Origin: Halomonas campaniensis
GTDB lineage: Bacteria > Pseudomonadota > Gammaproteobacteria > Pseudomonadales > Halomonadaceae
Assembly: GCF_014193375.1 (NCBI RefSeq)
Contig: NZ_JACHZF010000022.1
Location: 14,361-66,495 of the forward strand
DNA: 52,135 bases
Direction of reading: 5' to 3'
The notes under the pieces are model-generated. The model had not been told where the DNA came from. It saw only the letters and a list, made by a program, of their open reading frames with translations, and did no database searches. The translations under genes and the position numbers were made by a program. The number at the start of each line of letters is the position of its first letter. Position 1 is the first letter of the stretch. Shown in pieces: positions 18,426-27,769 of this stretch.

Positions 18426-19166
18426 TCAGCCCTCGATGCCGAGCATGGCGGCCAGGCGCTCGGCCGGCACGTAGCCGGGGACCAGGCGGCCGTCGGGCAG
18501 CACGATGGCCGGCGTGCCCTGGACGCCGAGCTCCATGCCCAGATGATACTGTGCCTCGACCGGATTGTCGCAGTCTGCCGGCCCCGAGAGGGGCTCCTGC
18601 CGCTTGGCGGTGCTCATCGCCTCGGCGGGGTTGGCGGCGCACCAGACCTGCTGCATGGTGCGCGCCCCCTGGGCGTTCATCCCGGTCCGCGGGAAGGCCA
18701 GGTAGTGCACCTCGATGCCCAGCTCGTTGAGCCGCGGCACCTCCTCGTGGAGCTGGCGGCAGTAGGGGCAGGTGGTATCGGTGAAGACCACCAGTTCGGC
18801 GCGGCTCTCGCCGGCGCCACGGAATATCACCCGCTCGTCCTCGGGCACCTGGGCCAGGCGCGCGGCGCGCTCGCCGTTGCGACCCTGCTCGGTCAGGTTG
18901 ACCAGGCCCTGGTCGCCATTCTCGTAGAGGTCACCGACCAGGAAGTGCCGGCCCTCGGCGTCGCTGTAGAAGCGCTCGCCGGTGGTCAGGCGAACCTCGA
19001 AGAAGCCCTCGAGCGGCGTCTCGCGCACGCTCTCCACCGGCATCGGCTGGCCGTTGACCGCCAGCCGCTCCGCCAGCTCGCCGGCCGGGTCGGCCTGGGC
19101 CAGCAGCGGGGCGGCCAGGGAAGCGGCCAGCAGGCCGGAGAGGAGTGTCCGGAAGGGGGTATTCAT
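18426..19166 (-). CDS. dsbC: DsbC, periplasmic disulfide isomerase
   Basis: A 246-residue periplasmic thioredoxin-fold protein that reshuffles wrong disulfides with DsbD as reductant. Residues 1-25 form a signal peptide ending AQA. An N-terminal dimerisation domain follows, then the active site CPYC (Cys133, Cys136) and the cis-proline loop GTPAIVLPDG. A second cysteine pair (WCAANP and DCDN) matches the structural disulfide of DsbC. It starts 4 bases after the xerD stop with the ribosome-binding site GAGGTTGACAC; the xerD-dsbC-hom-thrC order is that of Pseudomonas. Confidence 0.95.
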   Translation of the reverse strand: MNTPFRTLLSGLLAASLAAPLLAQADPAGELAERLAVNGQPMPVESVRETPLEGFFEVRLTTGERFYSDAEGRHFLVGDLYENGDQGLVNLTEQGRNGERAARLAQVPEDERVIFRGAGESRAELVVFTDTTCPYCRQLHEEVPRLNELGIEVHYLAFPRTGMNAQGARTMQQVWCAANPAEAMSTAKRQEPLSGPADCDNPVEAQYHLGMELGVQGTPAIVLPDGRLVPGYVPAERLAAMLGIEG

Positions 19167-19169
19167 GTG

Positions 19170-20072
19170 TCAACCTCGCGGGTGATGATCGGCATGCAGG
19201 GCCTCCAGGCGGGCCTGCGCCACATGGGTATAGATCTGCGTGGTCGAGAGATCACTGTGACCGAGCAGCAGCTGTACGACACGCAGGTTGGCCCCATGAT
19301 TCAACAGGTGGGTGGCGAAGGCGTGCCGCAGGGTATGGGGCGAGAGCGGCCGATCGATGCCGGCGGCCAGCGCATGGGCCTTGATCCGGTACCAGAAGGC
19401 CTGGCGGGTCATCGGCCGGTCGCCCCGCCCCGGAAAGAGTGCCGGCCGGGTGATGTCGGCCATCAGGCCGCCACGTCCCGCACGCAGGTAACGTGACAGC
19501 CACTCTACCGCCTCCTCGCCCAGCGGCACCAGCCGGTCCTTGTCGCCCTTGCCCCGCACCCGCACGACGCCCTGTCGCAGGTTCACCGCATCGGTGGTCA
19601 GCCCGACCAGCTCCGAGACCCGCAGCCCCGCCCCGTAGAGCACCTCGAGCATGGCCCGGTCGCGCAGCCCCAGATCGGTGGTGACATCCGGCGCCTCGAT
19701 CAGCCGCACCACTTCGGCCTCCTCCAGGGTGTCCGGCAGGGCCGGGCGCACCCGTGGCAGCCTCACCTCGGCCAGGGGGTCATGGGCGAGGCGCCCCTGC
19801 TCGAGCGCCCAGCGGTAGAAGCGCCGCAGGCTCGAGAGCAGTCGCGCGTTGCTGCGCAGCCGATAGCCGGCCTCGCGACGCTCGTCGAGCCAGGCCGGCA
19901 GCGTCGCCGGCGCCGGCGCCAGCAGCGCTTCGCCGCACACCGCGAGGCGCTCCGCCCAGGCCGCCAGGTCACGCCGGTAGGCGACCAGGGTATGGTCGCT
20001 GACGCCCTGCTCGAGCCACAGGGCATCGAGGAAGGCATCGATCAACTGGCCGGCGTCATCGTGGTCGCGCAT
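19170..20072 (-). CDS. xerD: XerD, site-specific tyrosine recombinase
   Basis: A 300-residue tyrosine recombinase that, with XerC, resolves chromosome dimers at dif near the terminus, activated by FtsK. The N-terminal core-binding domain has FLDALWLEQGVSDHTLVAYRRDL. Catalytic residues are visible: Arg in YGAGLRVSELVGL, Lys in VRVRGKGDKDRLVPL, the HxxR pair in SPHTLRHAFATHLL, His in LLGHSDLSTTQIYTHV and the nucleophile Tyr in IYTHV. The start at 20072 follows GGGAGGCGTG; an ATG at 20084 overlaps that site and is less likely. Confidence 0.95.
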   Translation of the reverse strand: MRDHDDAGQLIDAFLDALWLEQGVSDHTLVAYRRDLAAWAERLAVCGEALLAPAPATLPAWLDERREAGYRLRSNARLLSSLRRFYRWALEQGRLAHDPLAEVRLPRVRPALPDTLEEAEVVRLIEAPDVTTDLGLRDRAMLEVLYGAGLRVSELVGLTTDAVNLRQGVVRVRGKGDKDRLVPLGEEAVEWLSRYLRAGRGGLMADITRPALFPGRGDRPMTRQAFWYRIKAHALAAGIDRPLSPHTLRHAFATHLLNHGANLRVVQLLLGHSDLSTTQIYTHVAQARLEALHADHHPRG

Positions 20073-20116
20073 CACGCCTCCCATGGACTCGGCGCGCCGT
20101 CAAGGCCGCCCCCAAA

Positions 20117-20159
20117 GCGCGAAACCCCGCCCCGCGGGTGCGGTGACGGGGTTTCGCGC
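20117..20159 (-). terminator. Terminator after the rpsP-rimM-trmD-rplS operon
   Basis: A perfect 13-bp stem (20117-20129 with 20147-20159) with a 17-base GC-rich loop. On the minus strand it is followed by TTTGGGGG, a short U-run. It lies 48 bases after the rplS stop and before xerD. Confidence 0.75.
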
Positions 20160-20206
20160 GGGGCCGGGGCAGATGCCCCGGTCCGTGGCCGGCCGAGGCG
20201 TCAGCC

Positions 20207-20563
20207 TCAGGCCAGCTTTTCCTTGATGCGGGCGGACTTGCCGCTGCGCTCGCGGAGGTAGTACAGCTTGGCCTGGCGCACGTCGCCGCGACGCTTGACG
20301 CTGATGGAGTCGACCAGCGGGCTGTAGGTCTGGAAGGTACGCTCGACGCCGACGCCGTGGGAGATCTTGCGCACGGTGAAGGCGGAGTTCAGGCCGCGGT
20401 TGCGCTTGCCGATCACCACGCCCTCGAAGGCCTGGAGACGCTCGCGGTTGCCTTCCTTGACCTTGACCTGGACGACGACGGTGTCGCCGGGGGCGAAGGC
20501 CGGGACTTCCTTGCTCATCTGCTCGGCTTCGAGCGCCTGGATCACCTTGTTCTTGCTGCTCAT
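20207..20563 (-). CDS. rplS: Ribosomal protein bL19
   Basis: A 118-residue protein of the large ribosomal subunit, near the interface with the small subunit. The start [16 protein letters not shown] and the core [46 protein letters not shown] match bL19 closely. It begins at 20563 with an AGGAGTT ribosome-binding site 8 bases upstream. It is the last gene of the conserved rpsP-rimM-trmD-rplS operon, 146 bases after trmD; that gap contains no gene. Confidence 0.98.
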   Translation of the reverse strand: MSSKNKVIQALEAEQMSKEVPAFAPGDTVVVQVKVKEGNRERLQAFEGVVIGKRNRGLNSAFTVRKISHGVGVERTFQTYSPLVDSISVKRRGDVRQAKLYYLRERSGKSARIKEKLA

Positions 20564-20709
20564 GACGGATAACTCCTCAAAATGTTGATCCACCGGTCGG
20601 CTTGGAGTGCCGATGGATCGTGATCCCGGCGCCCGAGTGAGCTCGAGAGCGCGGGAGACGATGGGTGACGCGGGCCAGCGACGCGACGCTCCCCGCACCT
20701 CCGCCCTGC

Positions 20710-21522
20710 CTACCTGGCCGTCAGGGCGTGTTCCTCGAGGTACTCCTCGAGCAGCTCGCGCTGCTCCTTGTTCAACGTCCTGCCTTCCAGCAGGTCGGGG
20801 CGCCTCAGCCAGGTACGCCCCAGGGACTGCTTCAGCCGCCAGCGCCGGATGGCACCGTGGTTGCCGCTGAGCAGGACCTCCGGCACCCGCCGCCCGTCGA
20901 TCTCCTCCGGGCGGGTATAGTGCGGGCAGTCCAGCAGCCCGTCGTTGAAGGAGTCCTCGACCGCGGAATCCTGATGGCCCAGCACCCCGGGCACCAGCCT
21001 TGCCGCGGCGTCGATCAGCACCATGGCCGGCAGCTCGCCGCCGCTCAGCACGTAGTCGCCGATCGACCACTCCTCATCGATGTCGGTCTCGACGACCCGC
21101 TCATCGATGCCTTCATAGCGCCCGGCCACCACCACCAGCGGCGGCCCGGACGCCAGTTCCTGCGCGCCGGCCTGGTCGAGCCGCCGCCCCTGGGGCGACA
21201 GGTAGACCACCCTGGGGCGCTGCCCGGTGGCCTGCTCGGCCCGTTCCCGGGCCTCGTGGATGGCCGCACGCAGGGTATCGACCTTCATCAGCATCCCGGG
21301 GCCACCGCCGTAGGGGCGATCGTCCACGGTGCGATGCCGGTCAGTGGCGTAGTCGCGCGGATTCCAGAACTCCAGCGCGATACGCCCCTTCTCCACCGCC
21401 CTGCCGGTGACGCCGTGGCGAGTGATCGCCTCGAACATCTCCGGGAACAGCGAGACGACGCCGATCCACATGCCGGGGAGCGGTTCGGAAACCGACTCCG
21501 ATGCCATCGACGCGGCATCCAT
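20710..21522 (-). CDS. trmD: TrmD, tRNA (guanine37-N1)-methyltransferase
   Basis: A 270-residue SPOUT-class enzyme with a trefoil knot that methylates G37 of certain tRNAs and so prevents +1 frameshifting. The core segments [36 protein letters not shown] and [20 protein letters not shown] are all present. The start at 21522 overlaps the rimM stop by one base (TGATG). E. coli TrmD begins at the internal MWIG (21471 here), so the first 17 residues may be an extension or a mis-start. Confidence 0.96.
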   Translation of the reverse strand: MDAASMASESVSEPLPGMWIGVVSLFPEMFEAITRHGVTGRAVEKGRIALEFWNPRDYATDRHRTVDDRPYGGGPGMLMKVDTLRAAIHEARERAEQATGQRPRVVYLSPQGRRLDQAGAQELASGPPLVVVAGRYEGIDERVVETDIDEEWSIGDYVLSGGELPAMVLIDAAARLVPGVLGHQDSAVEDSFNDGLLDCPHYTRPEEIDGRRVPEVLLSGNHGAIRRWRLKQSLGRTWLRRPDLLEGRTLNKEQRELLEEYLEEHALTAR

Positions 21523-22073
21523 CAGAAGTCAGGATCCCAGTCGACGGTCATCACGCCGCCCTCGAGGTCCACCTCGAGGATGACCTCCTCGGGCAGGAAC
21601 GGCAGCAGCCGCTCACGGGCGTCGATGGCATCGGCCTCGAGCCCGCCCTTCACGACCATGACGTCATTGGCGCCGGTCTCGAAGAGATGATCGATCCTGC
21701 CCAGCACGACGCCATCACGGGTCACCACCCGCAGCCCTTCCAGCTCGTGCCAGTAGAAGTCGTCACCGGAGAGCTCGGGCAACTCGGCCTTGGGCAGCAG
21801 GATCTCGGCGCCGGCCAGGGCCTCGGCCGCCTCGCGGCTGTCGACGCCCTCGATCTGGGCCACCAGGCCCTTGCCGTGACGACGACCCTGGACCCGATGC
21901 CGCCGCTCCAGCCGGCCCTCATGACGCAGCACCCACTCCTCATAGTCGAGGATGCCGTCCATGGGGCTGGTGTACGAGTACACCTTGAGCCAGCCCTTGA
22001 CGCCGTAGGGGCTGGTCAGCTTCCCCAGCACCACATGATCGTCGCCTTGCGGCGCTTGCGCGTGTTCGCTCAT
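21522..22073 (-). CDS. rimM: RimM, 16S rRNA processing factor
   Basis: A 183-residue assembly factor for the 30S subunit head that binds ribosomal protein S19. Residues 18-40 ([22 protein letters not shown]) start the beta-barrel N domain and the PRC-barrel C domain contains [38 protein letters not shown]. It starts at ATG 22073; an in-frame start further upstream would run into rpsP. It is in the rpsP-rimM-trmD-rplS order. Confidence 0.95.
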   Translation of the reverse strand: MSEHAQAPQGDDHVVLGKLTSPYGVKGWLKVYSYTSPMDGILDYEEWVLRHEGRLERRHRVQGRRHGKGLVAQIEGVDSREAAEALAGAEILLPKAELPELSGDDFYWHELEGLRVVTRDGVVLGRIDHLFETGANDVMVVKGGLEADAIDARERLLPFLPEEVILEVDLEGGVMTVDWDPDF

Positions 22074-22110
22074 CGACGACCCCACCACGTCAGCAGGCAA
22101 GTCAGGCGCA

Positions 22111-22359
22111 TCAGGCCTGCTTGCGGGCTTCCTTGACCAGTTCGGCGACGCGGTCGGAGAGCTGCGCACCCTGGCTTTCCCAGTGGGCGATGCGGTCCAG
22201 GTCGACGCGCAGGCGCTCTTCCTGACCGCGGGCGATCGGGTTGAAGAAGCCCAGGCGCTCGATGAAGCGGCCGTCGCGGGCGTTGCGTGAATCGGTCACG
22301 GTCAGGTGGTAGAAGGGACGCTTCTTGGCGCCACCACGTGCCAGACGAATGGTAACCAT
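22111..22359 (-). CDS. rpsP: Ribosomal protein bS16
   Basis: An 82-residue protein of the small subunit. The start [19 protein letters not shown] and the segment [19 protein letters not shown] are those of bS16. It is the first gene of the operon, with a probable promoter at 22501-22529. An in-frame ATG upstream at 22467 would add 36 non-homologous residues and is rejected. Confidence 0.98.
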   Translation of the reverse strand: MVTIRLARGGAKKRPFYHLTVTDSRNARDGRFIERLGFFNPIARGQEERLRVDLDRIAHWESQGAQLSDRVAELVKEARKQA

Positions 22360-22500
22360 CGTTGTCTGTCCTTCGTTGCGGATTGGGTTGTACTGCTCGG
22401 GAAGCGGCGCCTGCCGACGGATCGTCGACAGACCCCGTTTCGGGCATTCGGTCATGGCGTCGGCCACGACGAATCGCGGTCCTGCCAGTGAAGACGCAGC

Positions 22501-22529
22501 ATTCTACGGAAAACAGCCCCGCTTGGGAA
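22501..22529 (-). promoter_or_regulatory. Probable rpsP operon promoter
   Basis: On the minus strand, TTCCCA (-35, 22529-22524) and TAGAAT (-10, 22506-22501) are 17 bases apart, about 140 bases upstream of the rpsP ATG, in the gap between ffh and rpsP. Confidence 0.6.
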
Positions 22530-22541
22530 CCTTTTTCGGGC

Positions 22542-23951
22542 CTACCGCCAGGGCATCCCGCCGGGGCCGCCCATTCCTCCCATGCCGCCGGGGCCTCCCG
22601 GGCCGCCGCCGCCCATCATGCCGGACATGCCGCGCATCATCTTCTGCATGCCGCCCTTCTTGCCCGCCTTCTTCATCATCTTCTGCATCTGCTTGTGCTG
22701 CTTGAGCAGGCGGTTGAGGTCGGGCACCTGCAGGCCAGCCCCGGCGGCGATACGCCGCTTGCGGGAGCCGTTGATGATCTCGGGGCGGCGGCGCTCCTGG
22801 GGCGTCATGGAGTTGATCAGCGCCTCGAGCTTGCCCAGCTCCTTCTCGGGGCCGGGGCCCTGGGCCATCTCGGCCATCTGACCCATGCCCGGCAGCTTGC
22901 CGAGCAGCCCGCCCATGCCGCCCATCTTCTTGAGCTGCTGGAGCTGGTCGCGGAAGTCCTCGAGGTCGAAGCCCTCGCCCTTCTTGACCTTCTTCGCCAG
23001 CTGCTCCGCCTTCTGCTTGTCGACGGTGCGCTCGGCCTCCTCGATCAGCGACAGCACGTCGCCCATGCCGAGGATCCGCGAGGCGACGCGGTCCGGGTGG
23101 AAGGGCTCCAGGGCATCGACCTTCTCGCCCACGCCCATGAACTTGATCGGCTTGCCGGTGATGTGGCGTACCGAAAGGGCCGCACCGCCGCGGGCATCGC
23201 CGTCGGCCTTGGTGAGGATCACCCCGGTCAGCGGCAGCGCCTCATGGAAGGCCTTGGCGGTGTTGGCGGCGTCCTGGCCGGTCATGGCGTCGACGACGAA
23301 CAGCGTCTCCTGGGGCGCCACCGCCTTATGCAGCGCCTGGATCTCGGCCATCATCGCCTCGTCGATGGCCAGGCGACCGGCGGTATCGACGATCACCACG
23401 TCATGGAACTGGATCCTGGCGTGCTTGATCGCCGCCTCGGCAATGGCCACGGGCTGCTGGTCGGAGCGCGACGGGAAGAAGTCGACCTCGACCTCCTTCG
23501 CCAGGGTCTCGAGCTGGTCGATGGCCGCCGGGCGGTAGACGTCGGCGGAGACCACCAGCACCTTCTTCTTCTCGCGCTCGCGCAGGTAGCGCGCCAGCTT
23601 GGCCACGGAGGTGGTCTTGCCCGCGCCCTGCAGGCCGGCCATCAGCACCACCGCCGGCGAGCCCTTGAGGGTCAGCCCCTCGTTGGCCTCGCCCATGGTC
23701 GCCTCGAGCTCCTGCTGGACGATCTTGACGAACTGCTGGCCCGGCGAGAGGCTCTTGGAGACCTCCTGGCCCACGGCGCGCTCGCGCACCCGCTCGATGA
23801 AGTCCTTGACCACCGGCAGGGCCACGTCGGCCTCGAGCAGCGCGCGGCGCACCTCGCGCAGGGTGTCCTTGACGTTCTCTTCGGTCAGGCGGGCCTGACC
23901 CTTGATCGACTTGAGCGTCTGCGACAGACGCTCGCTGAGATTCTGGAACAT
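22542..23951 (-). CDS. ffh: Ffh, signal recognition particle protein (SRP54)
   Basis: A 469-residue GTPase that binds 4.5S RNA and signal sequences and delivers ribosomes to FtsY. N domain: residues 1-85; G domain has GLQGAGKTTSVAKLA (P-loop), DTAGRL and TKADGDARGG; the M domain is methionine-rich and ends in a run of Met, Gly and Pro. The rpsP operon follows on the same strand after a promoter gap. A good promoter lies 39 bases upstream. Confidence 0.97.
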   Translation of the reverse strand: MFQNLSERLSQTLKSIKGQARLTEENVKDTLREVRRALLEADVALPVVKDFIERVRERAVGQEVSKSLSPGQQFVKIVQQELEATMGEANEGLTLKGSPAVVLMAGLQGAGKTTSVAKLARYLREREKKKVLVVSADVYRPAAIDQLETLAKEVEVDFFPSRSDQQPVAIAEAAIKHARIQFHDVVIVDTAGRLAIDEAMMAEIQALHKAVAPQETLFVVDAMTGQDAANTAKAFHEALPLTGVILTKADGDARGGAALSVRHITGKPIKFMGVGEKVDALEPFHPDRVASRILGMGDVLSLIEEAERTVDKQKAEQLAKKVKKGEGFDLEDFRDQLQQLKKMGGMGGLLGKLPGMGQMAEMAQGPGPEKELGKLEALINSMTPQERRRPEIINGSRKRRIAAGAGLQVPDLNRLLKQHKQMQKMMKKAGKKGGMQKMMRGMSGMMGGGGPGGPGGMGGMGGPGGMPWR

Positions 23952-23989
23952 TGGCCTCTCCAGTGGCGACGGCCCGAATATGGCTGGGG

Positions 23990-24018
23990 ATTATACGCGC
24001 TGTGGCCGCGAGTCTCCA
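23990..24018 (-). promoter_or_regulatory. Probable ffh promoter
   Basis: A consensus TATAAT (-10, minus strand 23995-23990) with TGGAGA (-35, 24018-24013) 17 bases upstream, directly before the ffh start. Confidence 0.7.
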
Positions 24019-24062
24019 TGCACCCCGGGGCGAGCCCACGGCTAACGAGATAACTTGCATGG

Positions 24063-24107
24063 CTCGGGACTGATCTGGCGACAAGCCTGCGGGGGGCTGC
24101 CGCAGGC
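24063..24107. repeat. Dispersed intergenic repeat (second copy) with hairpin
   Basis: Bases 24063-24089 match 15375-15401 at 24 of 27 positions. An 8-bp stem (GCCTGCGG 24085-24092, CCGCAGGC 24100-24107) follows at once. It lies in the gap between ffh and the CcsA-like gene. Confidence 0.65.
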
Positions 24108-24185
24108 CACGGCCTGTGCGCCAACCGGGGGATTGGGTATAGTAGCGGCACGCCACCCATCCTACAGGCGCATGGAAAGCAACCG

Positions 24186-24986
24186 ATGCAGGCGCTCTCT
24201 CTGGCCACCCTGGCCTTCATCCTCTATATCGCCGCCGCCTCCTGGCAGGGACTGGTACTCGCTCGCCGAGTGTCGCCACAGCCCATGCTGGTGCGCGGGC
24301 TGGGCATCCTGGGGCTGCTCTGCCACCTGCCGCTGGCCATCGGGCTGTTCGGCCACGGGGCGCCGGTACTGCCCGGACTCTCCACCAGCGTGATCGTCAT
24401 CAGCGCCATGCTGGTGCTGGTGCTGCTGGTCGTCAGCCTCTTCAAGCCGGTGCTCAATGCCGCCGTGGGGGTCTTCCCGCTGGCCGGCCTGGCCCTGCTG
24501 CTGGCCACCGGGCTGCCGAGCCCCGAGCGCACCAACGGCCTCACGCCGGGCATCGCCCTGCACGCCCTCAGCGCGCTGCTGGCCTTCGCCACCCTGGCGA
24601 TTGCCGCCGCCCAGGCCGTGCTGCTCGGCCTGCAGAACCGCGCCCTGCGCCACCACCACATCCGCGGCATCGTCCAGGCCCTGCCGCCGCTGACCACCAT
24701 GGAGCGGGTGCTCTTCGAGCTGATCTGGGCCGGCGTGGCCCTGCTCACGCTGTCGATCCTCAGCGGCTTCCTGTTCCTCGACAGCATGTTCGCCCAGCAC
24801 CTGGCCCACAAGACGATCCTCTCGCTGGCCGCCTGGGTGATCTTCTCGGTGCTGCTGTTCAGCCACCATCGGCTGGGCTGGCGGGGGATGCGGGCAGTGC
24901 GCTGGACCCTGGGCGGCTGCGCGGTGCTGCTGCTGGCCTACTTCGGCAGCAAGTTCGTGCTGGAGGTGGTGCTGGGCCGCGGCTGA
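24186..24986 (+). CDS. CcsA/YpjD-type inner-membrane protein
   Basis: A 266-residue, 8-helix membrane protein resembling the cytochrome c assembly (CcsA/HemX) domain, found next to ffh in many gammaproteobacteria under the name YpjD. There is a conserved His-rich stretch (ALRHHHIRGIVQALPPLTTMERVLFELIWAGVALL) between the fourth and fifth visible helices. Heme handling is suggested by the family but not shown. It is divergent from ffh. A TATAGT box at 24138-24143 may be its -10. Confidence 0.82.
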   Translation: MQALSLATLAFILYIAAASWQGLVLARRVSPQPMLVRGLGILGLLCHLPLAIGLFGHGAPVLPGLSTSVIVISAMLVLVLLVVSLFKPVLNAAVGVFPLAGLALLLATGLPSPERTNGLTPGIALHALSALLAFATLAIAAAQAVLLGLQNRALRHHHIRGIVQALPPLTTMERVLFELIWAGVALLTLSILSGFLFLDSMFAQHLAHKTILSLAAWVIFSVLLFSHHRLGWRGMRAVRWTLGGCAVLLLAYFGSKFVLEVVLGRG

Positions 24987-25064
24987 GGCCGGGCCAGGCG
25001 CCTTGACAGTGCCGTCGCCCGTCCCGTCAAATCGAGCCTGACACGCCATTGAGGACCCTTCGAC

Positions 25065-26336
25065 TTGAGCGACGACTTCCCGCTGGGATTGCTGTTCGGC
25101 CTGCTGTTCCTGCTCATCTGCCTCTCCGCCTTCTTCTCCAGCTCCGAGACCGGCATGATGTCGATCAACCGCTACCGCCTGAGCCACCAGGCCAGCAGCG
25201 GTGAGTCCCGCGCCCAGCGGGTGCTGCGTCTGCTCGCTCGCCCGGACCGCCTGATCGGCGTGATCCTGATCGGCAACAACCTGGTCAACAACCTGGCCGC
25301 CGCCATCGCCACGGTGCTCGCCATCCACTTCTTCGGCGAGGTGACCGGCCCGGCCGTGGCGCCGCTGCTGCTGACGATCGTCATCCTGATCTTCGCCGAG
25401 GTCACCCCCAAGACCTATGCCGCGGTCAAGCCCGAGCGGATCGCCTATCCCGCCTCGATGGTCCTCGAGCCGCTGCTCAAGCTGCTCTACCCGCTGGTCT
25501 GGATGGTCAACGCCATCTCCAACGGCCTGCTGCGGCTGATGGGCGTGAAGCAGATCGACGGCGGCGCCGACCACCTGACCCGCGACGAGCTGCGCACCGT
25601 GGTGCACGAGGCGGGCACGCTGATTCCCCAGCGCCACCAGGCGATGCTGCTCTCGATCCTCGACCTGGAGAACGTCACGGTCAACGACATCATGGTGCCG
25701 CGCCACGAGGTGGTGGGCATCGACCTGGACGACGACCTGGAGGCGATCCTCGCCCAGATCCGCACCAGCCAGCACACCCGGGTGCCGGTCTACAAGGGCG
25801 ACATCAACAACATCATCGGCATGCTGCACCTGCGCAACGCGGCGCGCTTCCTGTCCCGCGACGAGGTGACCAAGGCGGCCATCGTCCAGGAGGCCAGGGA
25901 GCCCTACTTCATCCCGGAATCGACCCCGCTGCACACCCAGCTGCTCAACTTCCAGAAGCAGAAGCGCCGCATCGGCATCGTGGTCGACGAGTACGGCGAC
26001 GTGGAGGGGCTGGTGACCCTGGAGGACATCCTCGAGGAGATCGTCGGCGAGTTCACCACCGACGTGGCGGGCATGGAGCAGGAGATCCACCGGCAGGAGG
26101 ACGGCAGCCATGTCATCGACGGCACCGCCAACATCCGCGACATCAACAAGGCGCTGGGCTGGAAACTGCCCACCGATGGCCCGAAGACCCTCAACGGCCT
26201 GATCCTCGAGCACCTGGAGGCCTTTCCCGACGGCCCCGCCTGCCTGCAGCTGGCCGGCGTCCGCATGGAGATCCTCGAGGTTCGCGACAACCTGATCACC
26301 GCCGCGCGCTGCTGGCAGGCGCCGCGGCGCCGCTGA
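25065..26336 (+). CDS. CNNM/CorB-type membrane protein with CBS domains (YfjD-like)
   Basis: A 423-residue protein of the HlyC/CorC family. An N-terminal DUF21/CNNM membrane domain (residues 1-190, with FFSSSETGMMSINRYRLSHQ near residue 25) is followed by two CBS domains (about 205-330; MVPRHEVVGIDLDDDL and VTLEDILEEIVGEF) and a C-terminal CorC_HlyC domain ending ILEVRDN. It is a candidate Mg2+/Co2+ exporter or regulator of it. The start is TTG at 25065; no ATG fits the start of the first helix. In E. coli the homologue (yfjD) also neighbours the ffh/ypjD genes. Confidence 0.88.
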   Translation: MSDDFPLGLLFGLLFLLICLSAFFSSSETGMMSINRYRLSHQASSGESRAQRVLRLLARPDRLIGVILIGNNLVNNLAAAIATVLAIHFFGEVTGPAVAPLLLTIVILIFAEVTPKTYAAVKPERIAYPASMVLEPLLKLLYPLVWMVNAISNGLLRLMGVKQIDGGADHLTRDELRTVVHEAGTLIPQRHQAMLLSILDLENVTVNDIMVPRHEVVGIDLDDDLEAILAQIRTSQHTRVPVYKGDINNIIGMLHLRNAARFLSRDEVTKAAIVQEAREPYFIPESTPLHTQLLNFQKQKRRIGIVVDEYGDVEGLVTLEDILEEIVGEFTTDVAGMEQEIHRQEDGSHVIDGTANIRDINKALGWKLPTDGPKTLNGLILEHLEAFPDGPACLQLAGVRMEILEVRDNLITAARCWQAPRRR

Positions 26337-26346
26337 GGCGCGGCGG

Positions 26347-27069
26347 TCAGCGTCGCTCCAGCACCTGCACGCCCTCGGCCTCGACCCAGCGGTCGGCCTC
26401 GGCCTTGAGCGAGCGGACCCGGGCCTCCAGGCGCTGGCGGCTCGCATGATGGGGGGCAAGCGCCTCGCCGAAGTGCAGCGCCACACGGGCCCGGAAGCGG
26501 CGCGGACGGCCACTCAGGGCCGGGCCATGGCAGTGGGAGGTCCAGGAGCCCCACAGCCCGGCCAGGCCGGCGGGCACCACCGGCACCGGGTCGCGGGCCA
26601 GGATCAGCTCGAGCCCCCGGCGGAAGGGGTGGATCTCGCCATCCGGCGTCAGCCGCCCCTCGGGGAACAGCATCACCACCTCGCCATCGCGCAGGGCACG
26701 ACTGACCTCCTCCAGGGCGCGACGGATGTTCCCGGGATCGCGCCGCTCGGACTCCACGGGGATCGCCCCTACCAGCCGGAACAGCCAGTTGAGCCAGGGC
26801 GAGTCGTAGATCGGCTTGTCCATCAGGAAGCGCAGCGGCCGCCGGCTGGCGCCACCCACCACCAGGGCATCCATGAAGCTGACATGGTTGCAGACCACCA
26901 GCGCGGCGCCTTGGGCCGGGATATTCGCCTGCCCGCTCAGGCGCAGCCGGTAGACGAGGCGCACGGCGAGATAGACCAGCCAGCGCACCGTGGGACGGGG
27001 GTGGCGAAGCAGCCCCCAGGCAAGCGCGAGCCCCAGGCAGGCGGGGAGGAACCAGGCCAGCGGGGTCAC
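26347..27069 (-). CDS. Lysophospholipid (1-acylglycerol-3-phosphate-type) acyltransferase
   Basis: A 240-residue membrane-anchored PlsC-superfamily acyltransferase. The catalytic HX4D motif is NHVSFMDALV near residues 60-70, and the acyl-acceptor motif is FPEGRLTPDGE. An N-terminal hydrophobic helix anchors it. It starts with GTG at 27069, overlapping the TetR-family gene stop (GTGA), so it is translated together with that regulator. The substrate, glycerol-phosphate or another lysolipid, cannot be told. Confidence 0.88.
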   Translation of the reverse strand: MTPLAWFLPACLGLALAWGLLRHPRPTVRWLVYLAVRLVYRLRLSGQANIPAQGAALVVCNHVSFMDALVVGGASRRPLRFLMDKPIYDSPWLNWLFRLVGAIPVESERRDPGNIRRALEEVSRALRDGEVVMLFPEGRLTPDGEIHPFRRGLELILARDPVPVVPAGLAGLWGSWTSHCHGPALSGRPRRFRARVALHFGEALAPHHASRQRLEARVRSLKAEADRWVEAEGVQVLERR

Positions 27070-27683
27070 GTCGCGCCGGACCTCGCCCTCAGGCCGGCCA
27101 GGATGGTGTCGAGCAGCTGGTCGAGCAGCTCGCCCACCTCCAGCTGCTGGCCCTGCCAGTAGCCCAGGCGCTCGTTGAGTCCCAGCAGCACCAGCCCGTG
27201 GACGCTGCCCCAGAGGGTGCGGCCCAGGCGGCGTGCCTCGAGGTCACCCAGCGCCGGCTGGTACTCCTTGAGGGTGGTCTCGACCCGCAGGAAGAGCGCC
27301 TCGATCATGTCGCTCTGCCGCTGGTCGAGCTCGCCCTCCTGGGCCAGGGGGTAGTCGAAGAGCAGCTGCCAGCGATAGGCATCGCGCTGGGCGAACTGCC
27401 AGTAGGCCCGCGCCAGCGCGCGCAGTCGCTCCTCCGGCGTGGCCTGGCTGGTCAGCGGCTCGATCACCCCGCGCAGCCGCGCCAGGGTCTCGACATTGAC
27501 GTGCTGCAGCAGGTTGGTGAAGCTGCCGTAGAGCTTGAGCAGGGTGCTGGGTGCACAGCCCACCTCCCGGGCCAGGGCGCGCAGCGACAGGGTGTGCACC
27601 GGGTTCTCCTGCAGCCAGGCATCGCATGCCGCCATGACCTGGGCATGTAGCGCCTCGGGCGCATGCTGTCTGGGACGGGCCAT
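27066..27683 (-). CDS. TetR-family transcriptional regulator
   Basis: A 205-residue protein. The N-terminal DNA-binding domain has TLSLRALAREVGCAPSTLLKLYGSFTNLLQHVN (about 33-65), with HTH residues typical of TetR members. The ligand-binding domain is alpha-helical with LLFDYPLAQEGEL and GSVHGLVLLGLNERLGYW, like the TetR_C_13-type domain. It overlaps the acyltransferase gene and is probably its local regulator, perhaps sensing acyl ligands. A good operator dyad lies at 27751-27769, 68 bases upstream. Confidence 0.87.
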   Translation of the reverse strand: MARPRQHAPEALHAQVMAACDAWLQENPVHTLSLRALAREVGCAPSTLLKLYGSFTNLLQHVNVETLARLRGVIEPLTSQATPEERLRALARAYWQFAQRDAYRWQLLFDYPLAQEGELDQRQSDMIEALFLRVETTLKEYQPALGDLEARRLGRTLWGSVHGLVLLGLNERLGYWQGQQLEVGELLDQLLDTILAGLRARSGAT

Positions 27684-27750
27684 CGGTTTCCTCGCGAGCC
27701 ATTGACGTGCGGTGGCCGAGCGGGTCGGCCGGTGGGCTAGCATAGCGCAG

Positions 27751-27769
27751 ATCGAACACTGTTTTCGAT
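27751..27769. promoter_or_regulatory. Probable TetR-regulator operator dyad
   Basis: ATCGAACAC and GTTTTCGAT flank a central T: 8 of 9 positions are symmetric. It lies in the 200-base gap between the TetR gene and the divergent SRAP-fold gene, so both may be controlled. Confidence 0.6.

Noticed and set aside
15700..18474. 924-codon plus-strand frame
   Set aside because: Shadow of thrC and hom on the other strand, His/Gly/Val-rich.
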